64,000 bases of DNA from DASTFY01 sp963829955 (GTDB lineage: Bacteria; Actinomycetota; Acidimicrobiia; Acidimicrobiales; Ilumatobacteraceae), in NCBI GenBank assembly GCA_963829955.1, contig CAWHKS010000002.1, positions 1 to 64,000 of the forward strand. Direction: 5' to 3'. Positions 1 through 9,282 of the stretch are shown one piece after another. The stretch's first letter is position 1; each line of letters begins with the position of its first letter. The notes beneath the pieces are model-generated. The model ran no database searches and was not told where the DNA came from. It saw only the letters and a list, made by a program, of their open reading frames with translations. Made by a program: the position numbers and the translations under genes.

Positions 1-2064
1 AGATACCGCGGGCCGTGAGCACGCTCACGATTCGCTCACCACCGCAGCGCCCGCCGCCGGGGTCCGCCTCCGGACCTACGTCCTGTTCGCGGTCGGCTTC
101 GGCCTCGCGGATCGCCTGCGCCTCGGCCGTTGCCACTTCCTTCGCCCGTTTCGCCGCCTGCTTCTTGCGGTAGGTGGTACCCGCAATGCCTTCGGGGTTC
201 TGGATCAGGGTGACGATGAGGATCAACCCGCCGACGAGCAGCGTCCAGTTGCCGGAGATGCCGAGGAGCTCCTCGAAGAAGTACGGCACGAGACCCTCGG
301 TCGCACGAGGCCGCCGATCACGGCACCCGAGACCATCGTGATGCCGCCGATGTAGGCGAAGGCGACGAAGCCCAGCGCGATGAGGAACCCGAAGCGGGCG
401 GCGCTCACCGAGCCGAAGTTGTACGCGTACATCCACCCTGCGGTGCCAGCGATGAACGAGGAGATCGCGTACGCCGTGACCTTGACCCGGGCGACGTTGA
501 TGCCCGCCGCGGCGGCGGCGCGCTCGTTGGCCCGCACGGCGAGCATCTGCTGGCCGAGAACGCTCCTGCGCAGCTGAGCGACGAGAAGGCAGAGCGCGAT
601 CACGACGCCGAGGTACACGAAGCCGAGCACCGGGCTCGGAACCTTGTCGTCGAGCCCCCGGAACCCAGCACTCGTTCCGAGGTCGACCCCGAAGAGGCCG
701 GGCTGCGCGACGGGCGAGCCCGATGGGCCGGCGCCCCACCGCGAGTTGGCGAAGCCGAACTGCTCGATGGCGACGACGCCGGCGAGGGTGACGACGGCGA
801 GGCTGACGCCGCGGACCCGCAGGGCGGAGGCACCGACGATCAGGCCGACGACCACACCGGCGATGGAGCCGAGCAGCGGTCCCCACGGGAAGCCGATGCC
901 GGCGTCGACGACCATGTGCGAGACGACGAACCCGGACACGCCGGCCAGCGTGACCTGGACGAGCGAGACCTGGCCGACGAACCCCGTGATCACGACCAAC
1001 GACAGGCACACCGCCATGCCGATGAGTGACACCATCAGCGCCTGCCGGTAGCCGAACGGCAGCACGACGAGCGCCGCGGCACCGACGATCGCCAGAACGA
1101 CGGCCGGGCGAGCCAGGTGGCGCGGTCGCGGCGCGGCGGGAAGGCGCTTCTCGACGAGCTCGCCGCGCGTCGGCAGGCTGGCCCCGCGCAGCGAGAGGGC
1201 CAGGACGAGCAGCAGGAAGGTGAGCAGCGCCTGGGTTCCGGGGAGGGGGTTGCCGCGGTCGGTCGGGAACCACGACAGCGTCGTGGCGTACGACATGAGG
1301 GACTGGCCGATCCCGATGCCGAACCCTGCGAGGAGGGCGATCCACAGCGACGTGAACCCGGCGAACAGAGCAGCGGCGAGCGCGGGCACGATGAAGAGCA
1401 CCAGGGTGGTCGAGTTGGCCTGTGCGAGGGGAGCAGCGACGATGCCCATCGCGCCGGCGAGCGCCGACGCCAGCAACGTATTGGCCATCGACAGCTGGTT
1501 CGGTGAGAGGCCGGCCAGCATGGCGAAGACCTCGTTCTCGGACGCTGCTCGTGTCGCCAGGCCGAACCGGGTCCAGCGGAAGAGGGCGGCGAGCGCGAGC
1601 GCGAGCACGACCACGACTCCTGCGATCCAGAACCGGTTCACCGGGATGGACGCGTCGAGCACCCGGATAATGTCCGTGGGGAAGATGCTCGGGATCTGCT
1701 TCGACGCCGAGCCGAACCACAGCAGCACCGTCGCCTGGAGGATGAGCAGGATCCCGAGTGAGGCGACGAGCTTGGCGAGCGGCGACGACGTTCGCAGTGG
1801 TCGGAACACGAGCAGCTCGCTCAGGACGCCGACCAGGATCGCCGCCAGCAGCGTCACGACGATCGCCGGACCGGTCGCCAACGTGAAGCCGAACTCGTCC
1901 GTCCGCAAGGCCCAGAACGCGTACGCCGCCACCATCGACACGGCGCCCGTGGCGAGGTTGATGATCCCCGACCCACGGAAGGTGATCACCACGGCCATTG
2001 CGATGCCCGCGATCACTGCGCCCGCCCCGAGGCCGAGCAGGACGAAGAGCAGGACGTCCTTCAC
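1..2064 (-). CDS. branched-chain amino acid ABC transporter permease (LivH-LivM fusion), frameshifted, partial
   Basis: This is an inner-membrane channel subunit for uptake of branched-chain amino acids or amides. Residues 1-290 read as a LivH-type permease (start MKDVLLFVLLGLGAGAV, many membrane helices). About 330-600 read as a LivM-type permease, so both halves of the channel are in one chain. The open frame stops at 223, but near 305 homology moves to another frame (...GAVIGGLV then ATEGLVPYFFEELLG), as if one base were missing. That frame continues with a charged linker and reaches VSVLTARGI at the left edge without a stop. VLTARGI looks like the start of a LivG ATPase, so the ATPase may also be fused or may start at an internal GTG. 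It follows the substrate-binding lipoprotein by 54 bases, in one operon. Confidence 0.8.
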
Positions 2065-2118
2065 CGTATGCTCAGCCTCGCGGCGGCACGTGTGGCGATC
2101 GGGGGGTGTGGAAGATTC

Positions 2119-3519
2119 CTATCCGGTCCACCCCTCGGGCGGTCCCACGAAGTCACCGGCCTGTTCCCACCCATCCTCCGCGCCGTTGTACTTGTAGAAC
2201 TGCGTGTAGTCGTTGCACACGCCTGGCGCCTCCGGGTACTTGCCGCACTGGAGCACCGGAGAGCCGAGGATCAGTGGGCCCTCGAACGCCTTCATCTCCG
2301 ACACGATCCCGTCGGGAGTGATGTCGTCGCCGACGGCGTTCATGAACCTCGCCAGCGTCATCGCCTGTCCGAAGCCGACCAACACCCAGGGATCGCCGAT
2401 GTGCTGGTCCTGGCCCTGCGCGGTGAGGATGTCGGTGTAGGGCGGCACGGAGGGATCGCTCGGGTCGATGCTCAACGACGAGGCGACGGCATAGAGCCAG
2501 AGCGGGAGGTCCCCGAGTGCGGCGCCGACTTCTGCATTGATGCAGATCGGGCTGGCAAGCACCTTCTCGTCAGGTATGCCGAGCTGCTGGATCGCCTGCT
2601 CGAACTTGACGCATTCGTTCGGGTTGATCACCGGCATCACGAGGTCGACGTCCTGCGCACCCGCGGCGATCAGCGGGGCCGTGAGATCCGGCGTGTCAGC
2701 CGGGTACGACACCACCTCGATGGGGATGCCGGCGGCCTCGAACGCGGACGCCTGGCCGGCCGCGGCCTCGTCCTGGCCGGCGCCTTCCGGATACACGAGC
2801 GCCGCCGACTCCACGCCCAGCGTGTCGCGGGCGAAGGTCGCGTACGGCGCCAGGATGTACTTCGCGCCTCCGTAGAGGACGGCCGCGGTGTCCTGGACGG
2901 TGTCCGCCGCGCTGACGGACACGCCGTGCACGACCGGCTTGGAGCCACCCAGCGCGGCGTAGAAGGACTCGGTGCCGATGAACGTCGGCCCGGAGAGGAC
3001 AGCGACGATCGAGTCGTCGTTCGCGAACTGCTGCCCGCACTGCTGGCCCTCCTCCTCGGCGTTGGCGACGTAGCACGTCACGATCTCGAGCGGGCGACCG
3101 CCGATGCCGCCGGCTTCCTCGTTGATGTACTTGGCGGCGATCTCGACGCCGGTGACGTTCGTGTTGGAGACCTCGACCTGCCCGCCCTGCTGGTTGAAGT
3201 AGCCGATCTTCACCGGTTCCAGGCTGGTGTCGGCGGCACCGGAGCCACCTACGTACCCGGCGAAGTCGGTGACCTTGCCCTCAGTGCCCTCCGGCGCGGT
3301 CGTGTCCCCGGTGGTCGTCGCCGTGTCTCCGGCGGTGGTCGTCGCTTCCTCGGCCACGGTCGTCGCGGTGTCCTCGGCTGGTGCCGCCGTGGTCTCGGCG
3401 GCGTCGCCTCCTCCATCGTCGTCGCTGCCGCAGCCGGCAGCGACCAGTGCGGCGACCAGCAGCAGAGCTCCCAGCTTCTTCTGTGGCCGACTGGCGCCAG
3501 AAACGCGGTTGTTCACCAT
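2119..3519 (-). CDS. ABC transporter substrate-binding lipoprotein (Peripla_BP_6 type)
   Basis: Extracytoplasmic binding protein for the permease just downstream. I chose the ATG at 3519 (MVNNRVSG) because GGGGGA lies a few bases before it. The longer frame to 3633 lacks a signal sequence at its start. The signal peptide ends in a lipobox (VAAG-C, Cys about residue 30). A Thr/Ala/Glu-rich linker follows to about residue 85, then a Leu/Ile/Val-binding-protein fold beginning VKIGYFNQQGG, with the usual INEEAGGIGGRPLEIV segment. Length 466 aa is normal for actinobacterial members. The ligand cannot be told from sequence; amides and short-chain acids are alternatives to amino acids. Confidence 0.85.
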   Translation of the reverse strand: MVNNRVSGASRPQKKLGALLLVAALVAAGCGSDDDGGGDAAETTAAPAEDTATTVAEEATTTAGDTATTTGDTTAPEGTEGKVTDFAGYVGGSGAADTSLEPVKIGYFNQQGGQVEVSNTNVTGVEIAAKYINEEAGGIGGRPLEIVTCYVANAEEEGQQCGQQFANDDSIVAVLSGPTFIGTESFYAALGGSKPVVHGVSVSAADTVQDTAAVLYGGAKYILAPYATFARDTLGVESAALVYPEGAGQDEAAAGQASAFEAAGIPIEVVSYPADTPDLTAPLIAAGAQDVDLVMPVINPNECVKFEQAIQQLGIPDEKVLASPICINAEVGAALGDLPLWLYAVASSLSIDPSDPSVPPYTDILTAQGQDQHIGDPWVLVGFGQAMTLARFMNAVGDDITPDGIVSEMKAFEGPLILGSPVLQCGKYPEAPGVCNDYTQFYKYNGAEDGWEQAGDFVGPPEGWTG

Positions 3520-3642
3520 TGCTTCCCCCATCTCGCAATGCGGAGCGCCCTGTCCGGATGCTCCCGTGCGGCGTACGTTACACGGACACAAGCCCGCTAG
3601 ATGGACGCGAGTTCTCGCAGGCACGAACCCCACGGGTGCGCG

Positions 3643-5108
3643 TCATTCGAATGCCCGGGCCTCGTTCACGGCCTGCCAGTGGATCGACTCCTCGAGCCCG
3701 ACGTCGGGGCCGTCGCGCCCGTCGTGGTCGACGTTCTCGGCGGGACGATCGACGAGGGCGCCCTGCTTCACGAGCTGCGTCTGCAACGCGTCGATGTCGA
3801 CGTCGCGCAACTCGGCGCCGCTGTCCACCGCGAGCACGGCCGCCACGCCGGCCGCTTCACCCATCGCCCAGCACTCCGGGATCTCGCGTAGCGCGGCGTG
3901 CGACTTGGTGTCCGCGGAGAGGTTGCGTCCGGCGGCGAGGAGGCCGTTCGCATCCGCTGGGACCAGGCTGCGGTACGGGATCTGCAGCGTGGGGAAGCTC
4001 GGGGTCATGCCCGGGCAGAGGCCGATGCTGTCGAGGCACGAGCCGTCGTTGCGCCAGTGGTCGATGGTTATCCGCTCCTCACCGACGAGACGCCTGGCGT
4101 GGCGGGTGCCCACCTGCGATGCGGTGTCGAGGATCCACCGCGCTCGAAGCCGGGCACGTTCTCGCGGAAGAAGGTCAAGCCCTTGCGCGCCATGTCCCGC
4201 GAGACGAACTCCACTTCCGTCAGGTCGGCGACGTTGAGCGCGGAGTACCCCGCCATCTTCGGCGTGAGAAAGAGCGCGACCGAGTCGTAGGGTGTCGGGT
4301 GGGCCAGCAGCGTGATCCCCGCCTGGCTGGCGCGGCCCATGGTCTCGCTGAACTCGGACTGACGGAGCATCCGGAAGTCCAGGTAGCGGCGCATGTCGAC
4401 GTTGCCGAAGCGGAAGCTCGTCGTGAGGCGGGCGTGCGCGCTCTCGCCGTCGAAGTCATCGTCGAACGCCGCGCCGGCCAGCGCGAACACGTCCCCGTCG
4501 CCCGTGCAGTCGATGACGACGGGCGCCGTGAGAGCGAACCGTCCTTGCTTGCTCTCGAAGATGACTCCCTCGACGGCCTTGTCGCGCACGATGGTCGCGA
4601 CCACCCAGCAGTGCAAGAGCGTGTGCACGTTCGACTCGCGGACGATGTCGTGGGTGGCGAGCTTCAGGACCTCGGGGTCCAAGGTGGGCGCCCAATGGAC
4701 GGTGTCGCGCAGGGCCGAGGTGCGGACGCGCCAGTACGCCGCCTCGACGGCGTTCGTCGAACCCCAGATCCCGGGGCTCGGTCCGAGGCAGGCGTCCGGA
4801 CCGCAGCGGTCGATGAGCTCGGCGCCGATCCCGGCCACCAGGAGGTTCCCGTTCCAATCCGTCATCCGGTCGATCCACGACACGAGACCCCCGGTCGACA
4901 GTCCGCCCAGGTGGTTGTACCGCTCGACCAGAACGGTGTCGGCCCCGAGGCGACCGGCCGCGGCCGCGGCCGCGGTGCCGGCGGGCCCACCTCCGACGAC
5001 CAGCACGTCGCAGCTCTTGTAGACGGGGGTCGAGCGGGCAGGCTCCTCCAGCGAGCCGCGTGGTTGAGGATTCACGAGCCGCTCCTCGACGGTGTGGTCA
5101 CCGGCCAC
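3643..5108 (-). CDS. FAD-dependent oxidoreductase (PF12831 type), one apparent frameshift
   Basis: Flavoprotein of unknown substrate. The N-terminus carries a Rossmann FAD motif (VLVVGGGPAGTAAA, about residue 40) and the family-typical GGLSTGGLVSW segment. The C-terminal part (LAAGRNLSADTKSHAALR, then GEAAGVAAVLA) is the conserved FAD-closing region. The two parts lie in different frames: one ends at 4068, the other covers 3643-4113. Homology crosses near 4133, where one missing base (FERG then WILDTASQVGTRHARR) restores a protein of about 488 aa. The start is GTG at 5108. It may be cotranscribed with the transporter to its left, 123 bases away. I read the frameshift as a sequence error, but a decayed gene is possible. 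Confidence 0.75.
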
Positions 5109-5157
5109 GAGTCTGCCCCATCGGGTTGGAGCGCGCGGGCGGCCGCACGGCGCGCTG

Positions 5158-6033
5158 TCACTCCTGCGCCAACTCGGTCACGTGGTCGATGGATCGCAGG
5201 ATGTCGTCGATCGGGACGGGGTGGTAGCGGCGTTCCGTCGGCACGTCGAGGCCCGGGAGCACGATCAACCGGTCGACGCCGAGGTCGGCGTAGCCCTCGA
5301 CTAGCGCGCGGTCGAGCCGGTTCTCGGGTGAGATGACGGAGAAGTCGAAGGGCCCGAGCGAAGCCGGCCGTTCGTACTCCTGCAGGTCCCGGTCCAGGGC
5401 ACGGCGCGCGTCACGGGTTGCGTCGAGGTCGAAGTCGGCGGGGATCCAACCGCGAGCGCTCGTAATCGCGCGGCGCCGGGCCATCGCACTGTTGCCGCCG
5501 ATCATGATCGGTGGGCCGCCGGGGAGGATCGGGCGGGGATGGGCATCCACACCGGCGATGTCCACATGCCGGCCGTGGAACTCCGGTGCCGTCATGGTCC
5601 ACAGCGCCTGCATCGCGCGGAGATGCTCGTCGGTACGGGTGGCGCGCTCGTCCAGCGGAACACCCAATGCGGCGAACTCTGCCGCGAGATAGCCCACGCC
5701 GATGCCGACCACCAACCGCCCGCGTGCGATCTGATCGACGCTCGCCAATTGCTTGGCGAGCAGGACGGGCTGGTGCAGCGGCAACTCGAGGACGGCCGTG
5801 CCGACGGTGATCGACGTGGTGTTGGCGGCCGCCAGGGCGAGCGCGACGACCGCGTCGAGGAACGGGATCCCGGGAGCGATCGCGTAGTCGGGCGGCTGGG
5901 GGCTGGGGAGCACGATGTGCTCACCGGCCCACACCGAATCGAGTCCGGCCGTCTCGGCATGCTGAGCGACCCGCACCAGCGACTCGGGGTCGGCGCAGGT
6001 CCCGTAGTTGATCGCGTAGAGCCCGAACTTCAT
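5158..6033 (-). CDS. LLM-class (probably F420-dependent) oxidoreductase
   Basis: Luciferase-like TIM-barrel oxidoreductase, 291 aa. Visible family segments are MKFGLYAINYGTCAD at the N-terminus, DSVWAGEHIVLP, GTAVLELPLHQPVLLAKQLA, and GRLVVGIGVGY followed by EF. Actinobacterial proteins with this pattern usually use coenzyme F420, though FMN cannot be excluded. The start at 6033 is supported by a -10 box TACGGT exactly 7 bases upstream, implying a leaderless transcript. The frame extends 13 codons further upstream without a good start signal. Substrate unknown. Confidence 0.82.
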   Translation of the reverse strand: MKFGLYAINYGTCADPESLVRVAQHAETAGLDSVWAGEHIVLPSPQPPDYAIAPGIPFLDAVVALALAAANTTSITVGTAVLELPLHQPVLLAKQLASVDQIARGRLVVGIGVGYLAAEFAALGVPLDERATRTDEHLRAMQALWTMTAPEFHGRHVDIAGVDAHPRPILPGGPPIMIGGNSAMARRRAITSARGWIPADFDLDATRDARRALDRDLQEYERPASLGPFDFSVISPENRLDRALVEGYADLGVDRLIVLPGLDVPTERRYHPVPIDDILRSIDHVTELAQE

Positions 6034-6040
6034 GTGCCGC

Positions 6041-6046
6041 ACCGTA
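6041..6046 (-). promoter_or_regulatory. -10 box of a leaderless promoter for the LLM oxidoreductase
   Basis: TACGGT on the minus strand ends 7 bases before the ATG at 6033, so transcription would begin at the start codon. No clear -35 hexamer is visible. Confidence 0.5.
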
Positions 6047-6076
6047 TTGCCGGTCTCCGGCCCGCGGGGCAACGGA

Positions 6077-6656
6077 CTACCGGGCGCCTCCGACGACGGT
6101 GCGCACGATCTGCACCAGCAGCTCGTCGGTCACCGGCTCGTTCGTGACGAACCGGCGGAAGTGGATGGGCGCCACCACGAGCTCGACGACGAGGCGCTCA
6201 TCAGTTTCCGGCGCGAGCTCACCACCGGCGATCGCCCGCCGGACGATCTCGCCCGCGCCCTCCCAGCGTTGGGCCCAGAACGCCGCGCTCACCGCGCCCA
6301 GCTCGGTCCGGTCGCCGCCGTCGGCCACCACGGCCCGGGTGAGCGCGCCCACGATCGGGTCCGCGGTCGCCCTGCGGACGTCGCGCGCGAAGGCGAGGAG
6401 GTCGCCGGCCAGACCACCGGTGTCGGGGACGGGGACCCGCTCGCGGGCCAGGGTCGTCATCAGGTGCGCCACCAGCTCGCCCCGGGTCGGGAAGCGGCGA
6501 TGCACGGTGCTGCGGTGCACGCCCGCCCGCTCGGCGACCTCCTCCGCGCTCAGCCAGCGCGTAGCCCTTCTCGACCAGCAGCTCGCCCGTGGCGGCCACG
6601 ATGCGGGCCAGGTTGTCGGCTGAGCGACCACCCGGTCGCGTGGACCCTACGCGCAT
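6077..6656 (-). CDS. TetR/AcrR-family transcriptional regulator, frameshifted near 6556
   Basis: DNA-binding repressor, about 193 aa when the frame is restored. The N-terminus (MRVGSTRPGGRSADNLARIV, then ATGELLVEKGYAL) is in one frame. The helix-turn-helix (LSAEEVAERAGVHRSTVHRR) and the ligand-binding domain are in another. The switch is near 6556 and equals one extra or two missing bases. The ATG at 6656 is preceded by a perfect TATAAT 7 bases away. It is divergent from the SRPBCC gene at 6717, and a 17-bp imperfect palindrome between them is a likely operator. That arrangement suggests autorepression and control of the neighbouring gene set. Confidence 0.78.
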
Positions 6657-6663
6657 GTGACCG

Positions 6664-6669
6664 ATTATA
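6664..6669 (-). promoter_or_regulatory. -10 box (TATAAT) of the tetR promoter
   Basis: Perfect TATAAT on the minus strand, 7 bases upstream of the ATG at 6656. A leaderless start is expected. Confidence 0.6.
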
Positions 6670-6674
6670 ACGCG

Positions 6675-6691
6675 ACAAGTGTTGCATTTGT
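6675..6691. promoter_or_regulatory. candidate TetR operator
   Basis: 17-bp imperfect palindrome ACAAgTGttgCAtTTGT, with ACAA-N-TG arms matched by CA-N-TTGT. It lies just upstream of the tetR -10 box and between the divergent tetR and SRPBCC genes. Bound repressor would cover the space between -35 and -10 of tetR. Confidence 0.5.
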
Positions 6692-6716
6692 GGATGGGAT
6701 GGCGCACACTCGGGCC

Positions 6717-7166
6717 ATGGCTTCGGATCTCACCACCAGCATCGACATCGACGCTCCGCCCGCCGTCGTGTGGGCCGTGCTCACGGACACGGCCGCCTAC
6801 CCCGAGTGGAACCCCTTCGTCCGGGACCTCGGCGGTGAGCTGGTCCAGGGCGGCCGCCTCCGGGTGCGGATCGGCCCGCCTGGGCGCCGGGCCGTCACCC
6901 TGCGCCCGCACGTCGTGCACCTCGAGCCGGAGCGCCAGCTCACCTGGCTGGGCCGGCTCCTGATCCCCCGGCTGTTCGACGGGCAGCACTCGTTCGTGCT
7001 CGAACCCCGGGCCGACGGCGGGACCCGCTTCACGCAGTCGGAACACTTCCGGGGAGTCCTCGTGCCGTTCATGGGCCGCCTCCTGGCGTCCACCGCTACC
7101 GGGTTCGACGCCATGAACGAGGCCCTGCGGCTCCGCAGCGAGGCGCAGGTATCCTCGATGTCATGA
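6717..7166 (+). CDS. SRPBCC-family (polyketide cyclase/START-like) protein
   Basis: Small soluble hydrophobic-ligand-binding fold, 149 aa. It begins with the family's first strand and helix (TTSIDIDAPPAVVWAVLTDT, then AYPEWNPFV) and ends with the long C-terminal helix (FDAMNEALRLRSEA). A Trp-Asn-Pro segment and the RFTQSEHFRG strand are typical. I chose the ATG at 6717; an ATG at 6699 is possible. The stop overlaps the start of nfuA by four bases (ATGA), so translation is probably coupled. Function unknown; families like this bind lipids or metabolites or act as toxin partners. Confidence 0.75.
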   Translation: MASDLTTSIDIDAPPAVVWAVLTDTAAYPEWNPFVRDLGGELVQGGRLRVRIGPPGRRAVTLRPHVVHLEPERQLTWLGRLLIPRLFDGQHSFVLEPRADGGTRFTQSEHFRGVLVPFMGRLLASTATGFDAMNEALRLRSEAQVSSMS

Positions 7167-7795
7167 CGGCCACCGGGATCGACGCCGCCGCCGGCTCCAC
7201 GACCGAGCGGGTCCTGACCATCACGCCCGCCGCGTTGGACACCATCAACGAGCTACGCGTCGCCGAGCCGGACGGTGAGCACCTGGGCCTGAAGGTCGAG
7301 ATCGTGGACCGCACGGGACCGGAGTTCCGCTACGACCTGTTCTTCGAGACGGTCACCAAGGCCGCCATCACCGACGTCATCCGCAACCACGACGGGCTCA
7401 AGGTCATCGTGCCCGCCCTCGATGTCGACGACCTCGAGGGCGCCGTCCTCGACCACGAGCTCGGCCAGCTCGTCATGCGCAACCCCAAGCGCCCGGCACC
7501 GCTCCAGCTGGGCACGCTGAACACCACCGACGACATCGCCATCGCGGTCCGGGCAGTCGTGGACGAGGAGGTCAACCCCGCCCTCGCTTCCCACGGTGGC
7601 TACGTCACGTTCATGGGGCACGACGGCGAGGGCAAGGCGTTCCTCACGATGGGCGGGGGCTGCCACGGGTGCTCCATGAGCCGCATGACGATGCTGGAAG
7701 GCGTCCAGACGATGATCGTCGAGGCCGTCCCCACCATCACCAAGGTGGTCGACGCCACCGACCACTCGACCGGCGAGAACCCGTACTACAGCTGA
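7163..7795 (+). CDS. nfuA: NfuA-like Fe-S cluster carrier
   Basis: Fe-S scaffold/carrier that passes [4Fe-4S] clusters to apoproteins. Residues 1-100 form a degenerate A-type (HesB-like) domain lacking its cysteines. About 120-205 form the NifU C-terminal domain with the cluster-binding CxxC seen as GGGCHGCSMS, preceded by the typical VNPALASHGGYV segment. Length 210 aa fits NfuA. It starts inside the SRPBCC stop codon (ATGA overlap). Fe-S enzymes such as MoaA and the hydrogenase lie elsewhere in the window and would be potential clients, but no direct link is visible. Confidence 0.88.
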   Translation: MTATGIDAAAGSTTERVLTITPAALDTINELRVAEPDGEHLGLKVEIVDRTGPEFRYDLFFETVTKAAITDVIRNHDGLKVIVPALDVDDLEGAVLDHELGQLVMRNPKRPAPLQLGTLNTTDDIAIAVRAVVDEEVNPALASHGGYVTFMGHDGEGKAFLTMGGGCHGCSMSRMTMLEGVQTMIVEAVPTITKVVDATDHSTGENPYYS

Positions 7796-7826
7796 GCGAG
7801 ACCGGGCCCCCAGGGATGGCGGCTCG

Positions 7827-7832
7827 TAGACT
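7827..7832 (+). promoter_or_regulatory. -10 box upstream of the HMG-CoA-synthase-like gene
   Basis: TAGACT lies 30 bases before the ATG at 7863, leaving a short leader that contains AGGGG as ribosome-binding site. This separates the thiolase operon from nfuA. Confidence 0.45.
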
Positions 7833-7862
7833 GCTGGCCGTCGACCAGCGTCAGGGGATGCC

Positions 7863-9281
7863 ATGCCGGGGATCGTGAGCTACGGCGCGTACCTGCCGTA
7901 CTGGCGTCTGTCGCGCTCGGCCATCCCGGAGACGTTGGGGAGCGGCGGCGGGCGCGGCACCCGCAGCGTGGCCAGCTTCGACGAGGACACCACGTCGCTC
8001 GGTGTCGAGGCGGCGCGGGTGGCGCTGCGCCGGGCGCCCGAGGGTCGGAACGTGCCCTACTTGGTCTTCTCCACCACCGCTCCGGCCTACCTCGACAAGA
8101 CGAACGCCACCGCCATCCACGCCGCGCTGGCCTTGCCGTCGTCCGCCGGTGCCTACGACGCGGTGGGATCGCTGCGGTCCAACGTGGCCGCTTGCACGCT
8201 GGCCGGCGCCGGAGGTGGCATGGCGGTGCTCAGCGACATCCGGACCGGCCTGCCCGGTGGGCCGGACGAGGCGGCGGGCGGCGACGGAGCGGCCGCCATC
8301 GTGCTGGGCGAGGGACCTGACGTGATCGCCGACACCGTCGGCGGCGGGACGGCCACGGGCGAGTTCCTCGACCGCTGGCGCACGCCCGGCGACGCGTTCT
8401 CGCGCCAGTGGGAGGAGCGCTTCGGCGAGCACGCCTACGTGCCCCTGGCCGAGGAGGCGGTGGCGGCGACGCTCAAGTCGGCAGGCCTGGCCATCGAGGA
8501 CCTCGACCACGTGATCGTGACGGGGCTGGCGTCGCGGGCCGTGGCGTCGGTGCGCCGCGGCCTGGGCGCCAGGCCCGAGGCCTTGGTGGACGACCTGACC
8601 TCGACCATCGGCCACACCGGTTCGGCCCACGCCTGCCTGCTGCTGTGCGACGTGCTCGACCGCGCCGAGCCCGGTCAGACCATCGCGATGATCCAGCTCG
8701 CCGACGGCTGCGACGTGTGGCTGCTGCGTACCACCGACGCGCTGGCATCGGCCGTCCGCACCCCGACGGTCCGCGACCAGATCGCCTCCAGCCGTGACGA
8801 CCTGCGCTACGCCTCGTTCCTCACCTGGCGGGGGTTCCTGCCCCGCGAGCCACCGCGCCGTCCGGAGCCCGACCGCCCCGCGGCGCCGCCCAGCCTGCGG
8901 GCCAACGCCTGGAAGTTCGGCCTGGTCGGGAGCCGGGACGAGGGCGGCTTCGTCCACCTCCCACCGAGCCGCGTGAGCATGGAGAGCGGTGCCATCGACC
9001 ACATGGCCATGGTCCGCATGGCCGACGTGCCCGCGACCATCGCCACGTACACCGTCGACCGCCTCGCCTATTCGCTCAGCCCGCCGGTGGTGGCTGCCGT
9101 CATCGATTTCGACGGTGGCGGGCGCTTCCAGTGCGAGCTCACGGACGTCGATCCGGCCACCGTGGCCATCGGCAACCGCGTCGAGATGACCTTCCGCCGC
9201 CTGTACACGCAGGACGGCATCCACAACTACTTCTGGAAAGCCCGCCCGCTCCGTTCGGGTGGCCCCGGCAAGGGAGCGTGA
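7863..9281 (+). CDS. HMG-CoA-synthase-like protein fused to a DUF35 OB-fold domain
   Basis: Thiolase-fold condensing-enzyme homologue, 472 aa. Residues 1-330 match the HMG-CoA synthase/KAS III superfamily (SYGAYLPYWRLSR start, GDGAAAIVLGEG). About 375-465 form a DUF35-type OB domain (RLAYSLSPPVVAAVIDFDGG). Where the nucleophilic Cys normally sits, the sequence reads YDAVGSLRSN, so catalysis by the usual Cys is doubtful. The next gene is an SCP2-type thiolase one base downstream. Known multienzyme complexes pair a thiolase, an HMGS-like subunit and a DUF35 protein (archaeal HMG-CoA synthesis, PhlACB). I infer a similar complex here; the substrate is unknown. Confidence 0.78.
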   Translation: MPGIVSYGAYLPYWRLSRSAIPETLGSGGGRGTRSVASFDEDTTSLGVEAARVALRRAPEGRNVPYLVFSTTAPAYLDKTNATAIHAALALPSSAGAYDAVGSLRSNVAACTLAGAGGGMAVLSDIRTGLPGGPDEAAGGDGAAAIVLGEGPDVIADTVGGGTATGEFLDRWRTPGDAFSRQWEERFGEHAYVPLAEEAVAATLKSAGLAIEDLDHVIVTGLASRAVASVRRGLGARPEALVDDLTSTIGHTGSAHACLLLCDVLDRAEPGQTIAMIQLADGCDVWLLRTTDALASAVRTPTVRDQIASSRDDLRYASFLTWRGFLPREPPRRPEPDRPAAPPSLRANAWKFGLVGSRDEGGFVHLPPSRVSMESGAIDHMAMVRMADVPATIATYTVDRLAYSLSPPVVAAVIDFDGGGRFQCELTDVDPATVAIGNRVEMTFRRLYTQDGIHNYFWKARPLRSGGPGKGA

Positions 9282-9282
9282 C

